In this document: one piece after another, positions 1-7,636 of the stretch
Position numbering within the stretch: position 1 is the stretch's first letter
Layout of the letters: each line of letters begins with the position of its first letter
Assembly (NCBI GenBank): GCA_038236965.1
Contig: JBBRZF010000032.1
Span: 1-26,519 of the forward strand
Source of the DNA: JBBRZF01 sp038236965
GTDB lineage: Bacteria; Acidobacteriota; Terriglobia; Terriglobales; Acidobacteriaceae
DNA length: 26,519 bases
Reading direction: 5' to 3'
Notes under the pieces: generated by a model
Database searches by the model: none
What the model saw: only the letters and a program-made list of their open reading frames with translations
What the model was told of the DNA's origin: nothing
Program-made: the position numbers and the translations under genes

Positions 1-2421
1 CACTGCCACTTTCTTTCCCAGCGCAACCTCTTCGCCCTTCGCCACGGCCTCCAGGAAATTCAGCGCCGGATGAACGCCCTTCAACTCCGTTCCCGGCTGG
101 TACACCCACGACTCCTTCCATGTGCCTATCGAGATGAATACCGCATCGAAGCGGGCGTCCAACTCATTCAGCGCAATGTCGAAGCCCACGCGGGTGTTGA
201 ATACGAACTTCACTCCCAGCTTCTCAATGACCTCGATCTCGCGCCGCAATACCTCTTTTGGCAACCGGTATCCCGGTAGCGCGAAGCGCAACATGCCTCC
301 AGCTTCCGGCATACTGTCGTACACCGTCACCTCATGCCCGAACAGCGCCAGGTAGAACGCAGCCGTTAACCCCGCCGGGCCTGCGCCTGCGATTGCAATC
401 TTTCTTCCCGTCGGCGGCAGCATCCGCGCCAAAATCCGGTCCACTACTATGTCGCGCCGGTCTGACATCAGGATCGAATCCGCAATAAAGCGATGCACCT
501 CGCGCATGTTAACCGGCTCGTCCAGCGTCTGCCGCCTGCAACGGTTGTCGCACGGATGCTGGCATACGCGTCCCGTCGAGGACGGCAGCGGATTCGCCAT
601 CATGACCGCAACGAATGCATCCTCCAGCCGCTTCTCCTTGAACAACTGCAGGAACCGGGGGATGTTCATATGCAGCGGACAGCTGTTCTCACACGGCGAC
701 AGCTCCAACTCTTCGCACACGCCCGCCTGGCAGCGCTTCGCAACGATGTGGTCTTCGAATTCATTCTTGAAGTGGCGTAACGTAGTCAGCACCGGATTCG
801 GCGCCGTCTGCCCTAGCCCACATAGCGAGCACTCGCGGATGTACCTCGACAGTTCATCAAGCAATTCAAGATGATGCTCCGAACCTGCACCCTCCGTGAT
901 GCGATTCAGGATACGCAGCGACTTGTTCAGTCCGACACGGCACGGAATGCATTTACCGCACGACTCGGAGTGAGTGAACTCGATGAAGTACCGCGCCACA
1001 TCCACCATGCAGTTATCTTCATCCATCACCACCATGCCACCGGAGCCCATGATCGATCCGAGTTGCGCCAGGCTCTCGTAATCCACCGGCGTGTCGAACA
1101 TCTCGTGCGGGATCGTTCCGCCGGACGGTCCTCCTGTCTGCACCGCTTTGACTTGCTTACCCGCCGTGCCCCCTTCGCCGATGTCGTAGATGAACGTCTT
1201 TAGCGACGTGCCCAGAGGCATCTCTACCAGCCCCGTGTTCCGCACCTTGCCGACCAGTGAGAACACCTTCGTCCCCGAACTCTTGGGGCTTCCCGTCTCC
1301 GTGAACCATGCAGGTCCCTTCATCACGATGGGCGCGATGTTGTACCAGGTCTCCACGTTGTTGATGTTCGTCGGCTTGCCCCACAACCCTTTTTGTGCCG
1401 GGAATGGTGGACGCGGCCTGGGCCTTCCCGCTTGCCCTTCGAGCGAAGCAATCAGTGCGGTCTCTTCGCCGCACACGAACGCGCCGGCGCCTTCAACCAA
1501 CTCCACATCAAACTTGAATCCGCGGCCCAGAATGTTCTCGCCCAGCATTCCGTATTCGCGCGCCTGCTCGATTGCCCGGTTCAGTCTGTGCACCGCAATC
1601 GGATACTCCGCGCGAGCGTAGATGATCCCCTGCGTCGCACCCATCACGTACCCGCCGATGATCATGCCCTCCAGCAACGCATGCGGATCGCTCTCGATCT
1701 CGTTGCGGTTCATGTAAGCGCCGGGATCGCCCTCGTCGGCGTTGCAGATGATGAACTTCTGATCCGCTACCGCCTTAGCCAGGAACTCCCACTTGTTTCC
1801 CGTAAGGAATCCCGCGCCGCCGCGCCCGCGCAGTTTTGAAGCCTTTATCTGCTCGATGATGGATTCCGGACGGCCTTCGATCAGCACCTTGTACAGCGCC
1901 TGGTATCCTCCGATCGCTATGTACTCTTCTATGTCGTCCGGATTGATGAACCCGCAGTTTCGAAGAACGATCTTCTTCTGGCCCTTGAAGAATGGCACTT
2001 CCGTCCACAGCGGCACCTCCGGGTATCCATGCCCGTAGTTCACCCTGGCCGTGATGTGGTCCCATTCTTCCACTTTGCAGTACACAAGTTCAGGCGTCAC
2101 ATTACCCGTAGCGAGGTCAGGCAGTATCTTCGGTGCGTCATTCGCCTGTACTTTGCGCAGCATCAATAGCGGACCGCCTGGCAACCGCACATTCACCAGC
2201 GGTTCCTGGAAGCATGACCCGAAGCACCCAACGCCGGCGAGAACGATATTCACGCCACTCCGCTCGATCGCCTCCGCGAACGCATGATAGACGCCCTCGG
2301 CCCCGTTGCCCCGTCCGCACGTTCCCATTCCTACCGTGATGCGCGGTACCTGCGGAAGTAATTTGCTAAGTCCCGCTTCACGAACGGCGTTGAATGCGCC
2401 AATGTCTTGAATGCGTGGCAT
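1..2421 (-). CDS. nuoF: NuoF-type NADH-binding flavoprotein fused to a GltD-like FAD oxidoreductase domain (3' end beyond window)
   Basis: An open frame of 807 codons without a stop reaches base 1, so the C-terminus is missing. Residues 28-75 form a thioredoxin-like region with Cys35, Cys66 and Cys70, one fewer than the usual four 2Fe-2S ligands. The NuoF core follows: GRGGAGF at 199-205 (FMN/NADH site), CNADEGDPGAYMNR from 226, and 4Fe-4S ligands Cys488, Cys491, Cys494 and Cys531 (CGKCIPC). After Cys577/Cys581 a GltD-like part begins, with Cys620, Cys624, Cys628 and a GAGPAG dinucleotide fold at 678-683. Such fusions belong to the HydB/NuoF family of soluble NAD(P)H-dependent, often electron-bifurcating, complexes rather than to respiratory complex I; that placement is inference. 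The ATG overlaps the nuoE stop by one base (TGATG), implying coupled translation. The catalytic subunit (hydrogenase, formate dehydrogenase or other) would lie outside the window. Confidence 0.9.
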   Translation of the reverse strand, partial: MPRIQDIGAFNAVREAGLSKLLPQVPRITVGMGTCGRGNGAEGVYHAFAEAIERSGVNIVLAGVGCFGSCFQEPLVNVRLPGGPLLMLRKVQANDAPKILPDLATGNVTPELVYCKVEEWDHITARVNYGHGYPEVPLWTEVPFFKGQKKIVLRNCGFINPDDIEEYIAIGGYQALYKVLIEGRPESIIEQIKASKLRGRGGAGFLTGNKWEFLAKAVADQKFIICNADEGDPGAYMNRNEIESDPHALLEGMIIGGYVMGATQGIIYARAEYPIAVHRLNRAIEQAREYGMLGENILGRGFKFDVELVEGAGAFVCGEETALIASLEGQAGRPRPRPPFPAQKGLWGKPTNINNVETWYNIAPIVMKGPAWFTETGSPKSSGTKVFSLVGKVRNTGLVEMPLGTSLKTFIYDIGEGGTAGKQVKAVQTGGPSGGTIPHEMFDTPVDYESLAQLGSIMGSGGMVVMDEDNCMVDVARYFIEFTHSESCGKCIPCRVGLNKSLRILNRITEGAGSEHHLELLDELSRYIRECSLCGLGQTAPNPVLTTLRHFKNEFEDHIVAKRCQAGVCEELELSPCENSCPLHMNIPRFLQLFKEKRLEDAFVAVMMANPLPSSTGRVCQHPCDNRCRRQTLDEPVNMREVHRFIADSILMSDRRDIVVDRILARMLPPTGRKIAIAGAGPAGLTAAFYLALFGHEVTVYDSMPEAGGMLRFALPGYRLPKEVLRREIEVIEKLGVKFVFNTRVGFDIALNELDARFDAVFISIGTWKESWVYQPGTELKGVHPALNFLEAVAKGEEVALGKKVAV

Positions 2422-2960
2422 CAATCGTTCTCCCGCTTGATCATCTCTATCTCGCGTTGCAGTGTCCGCTCGTTAGCGTGTCCACAGATGCGGTGATTTA
2501 CTTCGACCACTGGCGCCATCGCACACTGGCCGAAACACGCCACCGTCCTTACCGTGAACTTCTTGTCACTGGTAGTCAGCAGTGACTTGTCGTCTTCGTT
2601 GGAATCCTCTGAGTCCCCGAAACCGAGGCCCAGGTCCAGCCTTGCGCTGTTCAGCAGGTTTCGCGAGCCTCTCGTATGGCACGCCGTTCCGCGACAGATG
2701 CAGATCGTGTTCTCACCTTGGGGTTGCAGATTGAACAGAGCATAGAAGGTGACGACGCTGTAGATCCGTGCAAGCGGAATACCGGTTTTCGCGGCAACAT
2801 ATCGCAGCGTATCGAGCGGCAGGTATTTGTGCGGTTCGTGCTCTTGCAGCGCCTCGAGAATGCTCAACAGCGCTCCCGGCCTACCCATACAACTTGCGAT
2901 CACCTGGTCGGTGAATACCTCGTCGCCCTTCTCCAGGCGCGCTTGCGTGACGGTCGCCAT
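2421..2960 (-). CDS. nuoE: NuoE/HndA-type 2Fe-2S thioredoxin-like subunit
   Basis: 179 aa, close to the usual family length. An N-terminal helical part (about 1-80, with the typical IPLARIYSVVTFYALF segment) is followed by a thioredoxin-like 2Fe-2S fold. Its four ligands are Cys89-x4-Cys94 (CRGTAC) and Cys142-x3-Cys146 (CFGQC). An acidic linker of about 25 residues (DSEDSNEDD) between the two cysteine pairs is longer than in typical NuoE. The start is supported by AAAGGA five bases upstream of the ATG. The protein passes electrons between the flavin of the NuoF-like partner and other Fe-S centres in NADH dehydrogenases, NAD-linked hydrogenases and formate dehydrogenases. It is the first gene of an operon with the NuoF-GltD fusion; no other complex I genes are visible. 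Confidence 0.93.
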   Translation of the reverse strand: MATVTQARLEKGDEVFTDQVIASCMGRPGALLSILEALQEHEPHKYLPLDTLRYVAAKTGIPLARIYSVVTFYALFNLQPQGENTICICRGTACHTRGSRNLLNSARLDLGLGFGDSEDSNEDDKSLLTTSDKKFTVRTVACFGQCAMAPVVEVNHRICGHANERTLQREIEMIKREND

Positions 2961-3730
2961 AGCGGTCCTTTCAGAGCAGTCGCCAGGCCACGCGCACCAC
3001 CACGACAGCGCGACACCGGCCGGCTATGCTATCAGCGAACTCCTCGGATTCTCACGGTGCCAACGGCGTACTCGCCGTCAACTCGTGATTCCTCAACTCG
3101 CTAAAAATCCAGTAATGTCTTTGTATTGAAAGCGTAACTGCAAACTGCAACTACGCGCGCAGTCTAGAGATGAGCTCCCGCGAGAAAGTCGAACCTGTGC
3201 GAAAGTTACTGCGTGAAGATACTGAGAGCTTGAGCCGCGGGTGGCTTTGCCGCAGTGACCTGCGTCACGCGGCAGAGTTTGCGATCCAGAGCTGGATCAC
3301 AGCCGGATATCGGTGTACTACGAAACGGTTCAATCAGCGTCCATCCGTGTACACACATACTGCAAATCTGGCACATTTGGCACGTTAAGCATTTCGTATT
3401 TTCTGTAACATACAGATCTCCCGTAGCCGCATTAAGTACGAGGAATGGCAGAACCGCGGCAACTCATAACGAAAACAAATCAGGCGGCGCTCGCCGCTTC
3501 ATCTTCAACTCCATCGGCATCCACTCCGAAGATCATTCCGAATAAAAGAGATTTAATTCATCTGATCAGCGCCACGCGCCGGTAACTGATTGAGGAAGCA
3601 CAGAATCGCCGACGTTGATTTCGCCGGCCACGTCGCAACCCAGGCAGTAGTCTTCCCTTCAGAATTCCTGCTGGCGCTGGCTGCGGATTGCCCAGAACGA
3701 GCAATCCGATCGGCGCGTCGGAGTCTGAAA
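2961..3730. other. Gene-poor intergenic stretch upstream of nuoE
   Basis: No convincing protein gene is seen. Short open frames exist on the plus strand (3170-3388, 72 codons; 3445-3585, 46 codons, the latter with GAGG only two bases before its ATG), but neither matches a family I recognise. The stretch holds two strong palindromes: an imperfect inverted repeat at 3249-3274 centred on GTGAC-CTGC-GTCAC, and GATCCAG-AG-CTGGATC at 3283-3298. The promoter for nuoE must lie here, but I could not pick a clear -35/-10 pair. Confidence 0.5.
3249..3274. promoter_or_regulatory. Palindrome with core GTGAC-N4-GTCAC (candidate regulator site or hairpin)
   Basis: The core GTGAC-CTGC-GTCAC (3255-3268) resembles CRP/FNR-superfamily operators (TGTGA-N6-TCACA). 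The flanks TGCCGC and GCGGCA extend it into an 11-bp imperfect stem with one bulged A, so an RNA hairpin is an equally good reading. It lies about 290 bp upstream of nuoE. The same core, with a different N4, occurs upstream of the multihaem cytochrome gene at 22759-22772. Confidence 0.35.
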
Positions 3731-3835
3731 ATGGACGTTCAGAAATATTCGCTCCCACGGATTCTGTTAGTCGATGATCAGGAGCTGATTGCAGCTTCTA
3801 CATCTGGTCCGCCTGCCACCATCACCCATTCCTAG
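3731..3835 (+). pseudogene. Remnant of a response-regulator receiver domain (N-terminal piece only)
   Basis: A 34-codon open frame begins with an ATG preceded by GGAG seven bases upstream and encodes LPRILLVDDQELIAAS. This is the beta1 strand plus acidic pair (VDD) that opens CheY-like receiver domains. After that point similarity stops and a TAG follows within 18 codons, so the phosphoacceptor Asp, the Thr/Ser and the Lys are all absent. It is convergent with, and overlaps by four bases, the 3' end of the PP2C gene. The likely explanation is a response-regulator gene truncated by deletion, or the 5' end of a duplicated one. The match is short, so chance similarity cannot be excluded. Confidence 0.4.
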
Positions 3836-4689
3836 ACCTCGATTCCCATCAGCAGCACGTCATCCTGCGCAGGGCTGTTGTTCATCTGCTCGGCAAGCAC
3901 CAGCTCAACCTGGTCCGGCAAAGTGTTTTCTTTGTGTCGCTCGATGACCCTCCCCAGTTGCTCGATACCACGGAAAGGGTCAAGAGGAGATTCCACCAGT
4001 CCATCGGAAAACAAAAAGATCCGGTCGCCCCGGTTGACTCTCAACTCGACGCCGCCGAAGACCACATCACGGAAACAGCCCAGCACGTCGCCTGTGCCTT
4101 GGATCGCCCGAAGCTCTCCCCCACCCGCAGCCTGCAGGATCACCGGCGTATGCGCCGCATTCAACAACGAGACCGTTCCTCTCGCTCGATCCAGCCGCGC
4201 ATAGATAGCGGTGAAATACACGCCGTTCGGAAGTATCTTCAGCAGCGCTCGATTGATCCGGTCGAGCGCTTCCGCCGGTGAGTACAGCAGGTCTGCGTAT
4301 TCACTGAGCAGGGTCTTCAACGCCAACGTCCAGTAGGTAGCGGAAAGATCGTGGCCGCGGGCATCGGCCACCATGTAATCGAACTGCTCATTCCCCAACT
4401 CGATCACGTCGTAGAAATCTCCACCCGATTGGTGGAGTTGTTTCAACGCCACATGGAATCGCGCCGCTGGCAGATCGATAGGACGCGGCATGCAGTACTC
4501 TTGTGCCTCGGCAAGCACTTGCAGATATCCCGAGTGGATCTGGGCAAGAGCTTCGAACGCATTCTTCAGACGCAGTTCCGTCCGCGAGTCATGCCCCCGT
4601 TCCGCTTCGTCCACCAAGGTCGCAAAGCAGACAGGCGCAGGCGCCGGAACCGATATCGGATTTTCAAGCATCTCGAACCCCGGTATCAC
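3832..4689 (-). CDS. SpoIIE/RsbU-type PP2C serine/threonine phosphatase
   Basis: 285 aa. The SpoIIE (PPM) fold covers about 70-285, with metal-binding acidic motifs GGDFYD (Asp91, Asp94), VADARGHD (Asp109), FSDG (Asp229) and the terminal QDD (276-277). Residues 1-65 look like a short helical linker; no membrane, PAS, GAF or receiver domain is seen. The start is a GTG whose bases overlap the cheX stop (GTGA), indicating coupled translation; an in-frame ATG at 4671 is an alternative. Family members dephosphorylate anti-sigma-factor antagonists (STAS proteins) in partner-switching systems. No STAS or anti-sigma gene lies within the window. As the last gene of the che unit it may be an output or side branch of the chemosensory pathway (inference). 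Confidence 0.88.
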   Translation of the reverse strand: MIPGFEMLENPISVPAPAPVCFATLVDEAERGHDSRTELRLKNAFEALAQIHSGYLQVLAEAQEYCMPRPIDLPAARFHVALKQLHQSGGDFYDVIELGNEQFDYMVADARGHDLSATYWTLALKTLLSEYADLLYSPAEALDRINRALLKILPNGVYFTAIYARLDRARGTVSLLNAAHTPVILQAAGGGELRAIQGTGDVLGCFRDVVFGGVELRVNRGDRIFLFSDGLVESPLDPFRGIEQLGRVIERHKENTLPDQVELVLAEQMNNSPAQDDVLLMGIEV

Positions 4690-5186
4690 TGGATCGAATT
4701 GGAGATTCGTTCAGCCTCGAGAACCGTCACCAGCAACGGTTGTCCATGGTTCTCGAACAGCGAAGTCAGCACGACCTTGCTATTGCGGATCGATAGTTCG
4801 TAGTTGTCCCCGTCCACCACCGACGGCAGCGAAATGTGACACGGACGCGGCAGGAGCGGTTTGATACTGCCGGCGCTCATGTTTGCCAATTCTCCGACTG
4901 CGTCCCGCACCTGCTCTTGCGATACCTCGCCTGGCGACACTCCCAGAAACGCCGCGGCCGCCCGTCCACCCAACCCGGAGCTGCAATCGATGCGGATCGC
5001 TCCTTCCCACGCTCCTGTGATCTGTACACACCCGCCGACGAATGGGCCGCGCGAATGCAACCAGCCATTGATGCTTTCTGTTCTGGATTCAGGCCCGCTC
5101 TGTTCCAGTTCCAGCGGAATGTTCAGCATCGAATCCCATATCTCCTGCGTAAGTTGCACTACTTCGCTTTGTCCGAAATCAATCAT
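4686..5186 (-). CDS. cheX: CheX-like CheY-P phosphatase
   Basis: 166 aa. The CheC/CheX/FliY family active-site signature is present once as E-x2-N in the helix GELANMSAGSIK (Glu99, Asn102), followed by the family-typical segment LLPRPCHISLP and a C-terminal strand region. A single E-x2-N helix and the overall length match CheX rather than CheC, which has two. Such proteins hydrolyse the aspartyl phosphate on CheY-like regulators and end the signal. The gene lies 6 bp after cheR and overlaps the PP2C gene by four bases. Function as CheX is inferred from motif and context; divergence is substantial, and a CheC-like inhibitory role is possible. Confidence 0.8.
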   Translation of the reverse strand: MIDFGQSEVVQLTQEIWDSMLNIPLELEQSGPESRTESINGWLHSRGPFVGGCVQITGAWEGAIRIDCSSGLGGRAAAAFLGVSPGEVSQEQVRDAVGELANMSAGSIKPLLPRPCHISLPSVVDGDNYELSIRNSKVVLTSLFENHGQPLLVTVLEAERISNSIQ

Positions 5187-5192
5187 GTCGTT

Positions 5193-6014
5193 TTACCTGC
5201 ACAGCCGATAACAGAACACGGCTCCGTATTGCACCCTTTCAAATCGGTCGCTCAGATTCAGCGTCGTCTCCGCACATCCCAGGAACAACACCCCGTCCTT
5301 GCTCAATACCCGCTCTACTCGCGCAAGGATCTGGCGCTTCATGTCAACGTCGAAATAAATCAGCACATTGCGCAGCATCAGCACGTCGATGCTCCCAATG
5401 TCCGGCCACGACTCCGCCAGGTTCATCAGGCGGAAGGTCACCATCGACCGCACCCTTTCGCTCAACTGCCACTCCAATCCGCTGCGCGTGAAATATTTCG
5501 CCAGCAAATGGATCGGCAGTCCACGGTTCACTTCCATCTTGCTGTAACAGGCGCGCTTGGCCCGCTCCAGCACGGCGTTCGAGATGTCGGTCGCCAGTAT
5601 CTGCACCTTCCAGGAACTCAATCCCGGAAAATGCTCCAGCAAAAGCATGGACAGGCTGTACGCCTCCTGACCGCTTGAACTGGCCGCACTCCAGATGTTC
5701 AGTCGTCTCTCTACCTCGCGGCGCTTGATGATCTGCGGCAGGATCTCCGTACGCAGCGCGTCATATGGTGCCAGGTCGCGATAGAACCACGTCTCGTTGT
5801 TGGTCATCGCATCCAGCACCTTGCGATGCAACGGACTCGATGAACCTCCGCGCATCCGTTCCAACAGCTTCTGGACCGACGGAAATCCTTCGGGAATCAG
5901 TAAGGGCGCCAGCCGCGACTCGGCAAGGTATTGCTTGTCCTCGTCAAGAACGATCGCCGACCCTTCTCGCATGAACTTTCGGAGATATTCGAACTCCGGC
6001 CTGCTTATACCCAT
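5193..6014 (-). CDS. cheR: Chemoreceptor glutamate methyltransferase CheR
   Basis: 273 aa, a normal length. The N-terminal helical domain (1-75) is followed by the SAM-dependent fold with TNNETWFYRD, the SAM loop WSAASSSGQEAYSLSM and RNVLIYFD, all family hallmarks. It transfers methyl groups from SAM to receptor glutamates and is countered by CheB, whose gene lies six bases upstream. There is no TPR extension. The ATG is preceded by GGTAAAAAGAA, a weak Shine-Dalgarno. The only receptor in the window lacks a C-terminal pentapeptide tether, so CheR probably docks directly on receptor helices. Confidence 0.95.
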   Translation of the reverse strand: MGISRPEFEYLRKFMREGSAIVLDEDKQYLAESRLAPLLIPEGFPSVQKLLERMRGGSSSPLHRKVLDAMTNNETWFYRDLAPYDALRTEILPQIIKRREVERRLNIWSAASSSGQEAYSLSMLLLEHFPGLSSWKVQILATDISNAVLERAKRACYSKMEVNRGLPIHLLAKYFTRSGLEWQLSERVRSMVTFRLMNLAESWPDIGSIDVLMLRNVLIYFDVDMKRQILARVERVLSKDGVLFLGCAETTLNLSDRFERVQYGAVFCYRLCR

Positions 6015-6020
6015 TTCTTT

Positions 6021-7109
6021 TTACCGTCCCGTACCTGCGAGTTCAGCTGTGTCGTGGCGATCCATGGCTGCCCGCGCAACCTCTGGCCCGATCTGTTCCA
6101 AGGGCAGCACCTTATCCGCCAATCCCGCCCGTGCAATGAATCCCGGCATCCCCCAGACCACCGAGGTCGCTTCGTCCTGCACAAAGATCCGTCCGCCGTT
6201 CTTGCGGATATGCTCGCAGCCCGCCAGTCCGTCCTGTCCCATCCCGGTCATCACCACCGCCAACAGCCCAGGACCATAGACGTCGGCTGCCGATCGAAAC
6301 AGCACATCCACCGAAGGGCGGCAAAAGTTTTCCGGAGCCCGTTGATTGGTCGCGATGCGGACGCGCGTCCCGTCCTTGCAGACCGTCATGTGGTGATCGC
6401 CCGGCGCCAGCCACGCATGGCCGGACGAAAGCAGTTCTCCATCCACACCCTCGGTCACACCGATCCGGCTATGGCTCGTCAGCCTGTCCGCAAGGAATCG
6501 CGTGAACAGCGGCGGCATGTGCTGCACGATCAATATCGGAACATCGATCTTCGCCGGGATGTTCGGCAACACCACGCCCAAAGCGTTCGGACCTCCGGTC
6601 GAGGTGCCGATCACGATGGCCTCCACCACCGCCGGTTTCACGTAGCTGTGCGAACGCGCCGGCTTTAGCGAAAACTGCGTCGAACGAATCGACGCGACCT
6701 TCTGTCCGCATAACGCTTTTACTTTGGGTACAAGCTGGTTCTTTACCTGCTCCACGGCCGTTGCAAAGTCCTTCGCATCTGCCGGCTTGGTCACGTAATC
6801 GGTCGCGCCCCGCGAAAAGGCTTCGATCGTCGCCGCCGCACCGCGCGCCGTCAACGTGCTGAACATGATCACCGGAAGCGTGCGACGCGTCTTCCGTATC
6901 GCATCCAGCGTGGCCAATCCATCCATCTCCGGCATCTCGATGTCCAGGGTCACCAGATCCGGTTGCACCTGGTCCAGCATCGCCATCGCAATCTTGCCGT
7001 TGGCCGCGACACCGGCAACTTCCAGAACAGGGTCCGAGGCAAACACATCGCGCAACATGCGGCGAATCACTACCGAGTCATCGACTACGAGGATCTTGAT
7101 CCTTTGCAT
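6021..7109 (-). CDS. cheB: Protein-glutamate methylesterase/deamidase CheB
   Basis: 362 aa, full length. The receiver domain (1-120) has the acidic pair in VVDD (Asp10, Asp11), phosphoacceptor Asp56 in TLDIEMPEMDG, Thr/Ser in FSTLT and Lys108 (TKPAD). A linker of about 40 residues leads to the catalytic domain with Ser170 (GTSTGG), His197 (QHMPP) and Asp293 (GMGQDG), forming the methylesterase triad. It removes methyl groups from, and deamidates, receptor residues when phosphorylated by CheA. The start ATG at 7109 lies 10 bases after cheY. Confidence 0.96.
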   Translation of the reverse strand: MQRIKILVVDDSVVIRRMLRDVFASDPVLEVAGVAANGKIAMAMLDQVQPDLVTLDIEMPEMDGLATLDAIRKTRRTLPVIMFSTLTARGAAATIEAFSRGATDYVTKPADAKDFATAVEQVKNQLVPKVKALCGQKVASIRSTQFSLKPARSHSYVKPAVVEAIVIGTSTGGPNALGVVLPNIPAKIDVPILIVQHMPPLFTRFLADRLTSHSRIGVTEGVDGELLSSGHAWLAPGDHHMTVCKDGTRVRIATNQRAPENFCRPSVDVLFRSAADVYGPGLLAVVMTGMGQDGLAGCEHIRKNGGRIFVQDEATSVVWGMPGFIARAGLADKVLPLEQIGPEVARAAMDRHDTAELAGTGR

Positions 7110-7119
7110 CCGCTACGCC

Positions 7120-7485
7120 TCAAAACCCCAGGATGTGCAACTTGTCGGCGATGATCTCCCGATTAAAGGGCTTCATCACATATTCATTCGCGCCACACTG
7201 CAACGCCTTTTCCACCTGCTCCAGGTCCGTCTCGGTGGTCACCATCATGATCTTCATCGCGTCGAAGGCATGGTCCGCGCGCACAGCGTGCAACAGCTCC
7301 AACCCGCTCATCTCCGGCATGTTCCAGTCCACCAGCGCCACGTCAACCGGGCCTATCTGGGGCAGCAAAGCCATCGCTTCCTTGCCATGTTTGGCCTCGC
7401 CGGCGACTTCGCAGCCGCACTGCCTCAGCACCATGCGAAGCACGCCCCTCATCGCCGCCGAATCATCCACGACTAACGCTCGCAT
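7120..7485 (-). CDS. cheY: CheY-like single-domain response regulator
   Basis: 121 aa when started at the ATG at 7485, which has GGAAAGGG eight bases upstream. A GTG at 7509 would give 129 aa but would place the ribosome-binding site inside the gene. The protein is a lone receiver domain: Asp7/Asp8, phosphoacceptor Asp53 (VDWNMPEMSG), Thr83/Thr84 and Lys105 (KPFN). There is no output domain. It is first in the cheY-cheB-cheR-cheX-PP2C unit, preceded by a terminator and a sigma-28-like promoter. Its target could be a motor switch protein or another partner; no flagellar genes are in the window. Confidence 0.93.
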   Translation of the reverse strand: MRALVVDDSAAMRGVLRMVLRQCGCEVAGEAKHGKEAMALLPQIGPVDVALVDWNMPEMSGLELLHAVRADHAFDAMKIMMVTTETDLEQVEKALQCGANEYVMKPFNREIIADKLHILGF

Positions 7486-7541
7486 CCCGTTTACCCTTTC
7501 CGCTCGCACTCCAGACCCAGACCTGCACTCCGCTATTTATT

Positions 7542-7568
7542 CTTTCGGCAAAAAGCGCTTGCACTTCA
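7542..7568 (-). promoter_or_regulatory. Candidate sigma-28 (FliA)-type promoter for cheY
   Basis: Read on the minus strand, TGAAGTGC is followed after 11 bases by GCCGAAAG, against the consensus TAAAGTTT-N11-GCCGATAA. Spacing is exact and six of eight -10 bases match. It lies 57 bp upstream of the cheY start and directly downstream of the receptor's terminator, which fits a second transcription unit. The match is partial and the consensus is taken from Proteobacteria. Confidence 0.4.
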
Positions 7569-7580
7569 ACACCCTTGGGC

Positions 7581-7620
7581 CAAAAAGCAGGGCGGCCGCC
7601 CTGGTTGGAACGGCCGCCCC
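7581..7620 (-). terminator. Rho-independent terminator after the chemoreceptor gene
   Basis: On the minus strand, a 9-bp perfect GC stem GGGCGGCCG/CGGCCGCCC with a 12-base loop is followed by CTGCTTTTTGG. It begins 17 bases past the receptor stop codon and separates the two che transcription units. The T-run is only five bases, so partial read-through is possible. Confidence 0.75.
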
Positions 7621-7636
7621 TTGCTCAACCACATTT

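Noticed and set aside
3370..3390. TGGCAC repeats suggesting a second sigma-54 promoter
   Set aside because: The GC element is 8 rather than 10 bases from GG and no gene follows on the plus strand.
3558..3758. Minus-strand peptides near the receiver remnant, one frame ending in a CLGCDVAGEINVGDSV-like stretch
   Set aside because: Would need a frameshift to join plausible halves and has no recognisable family; too weak to call a gene.
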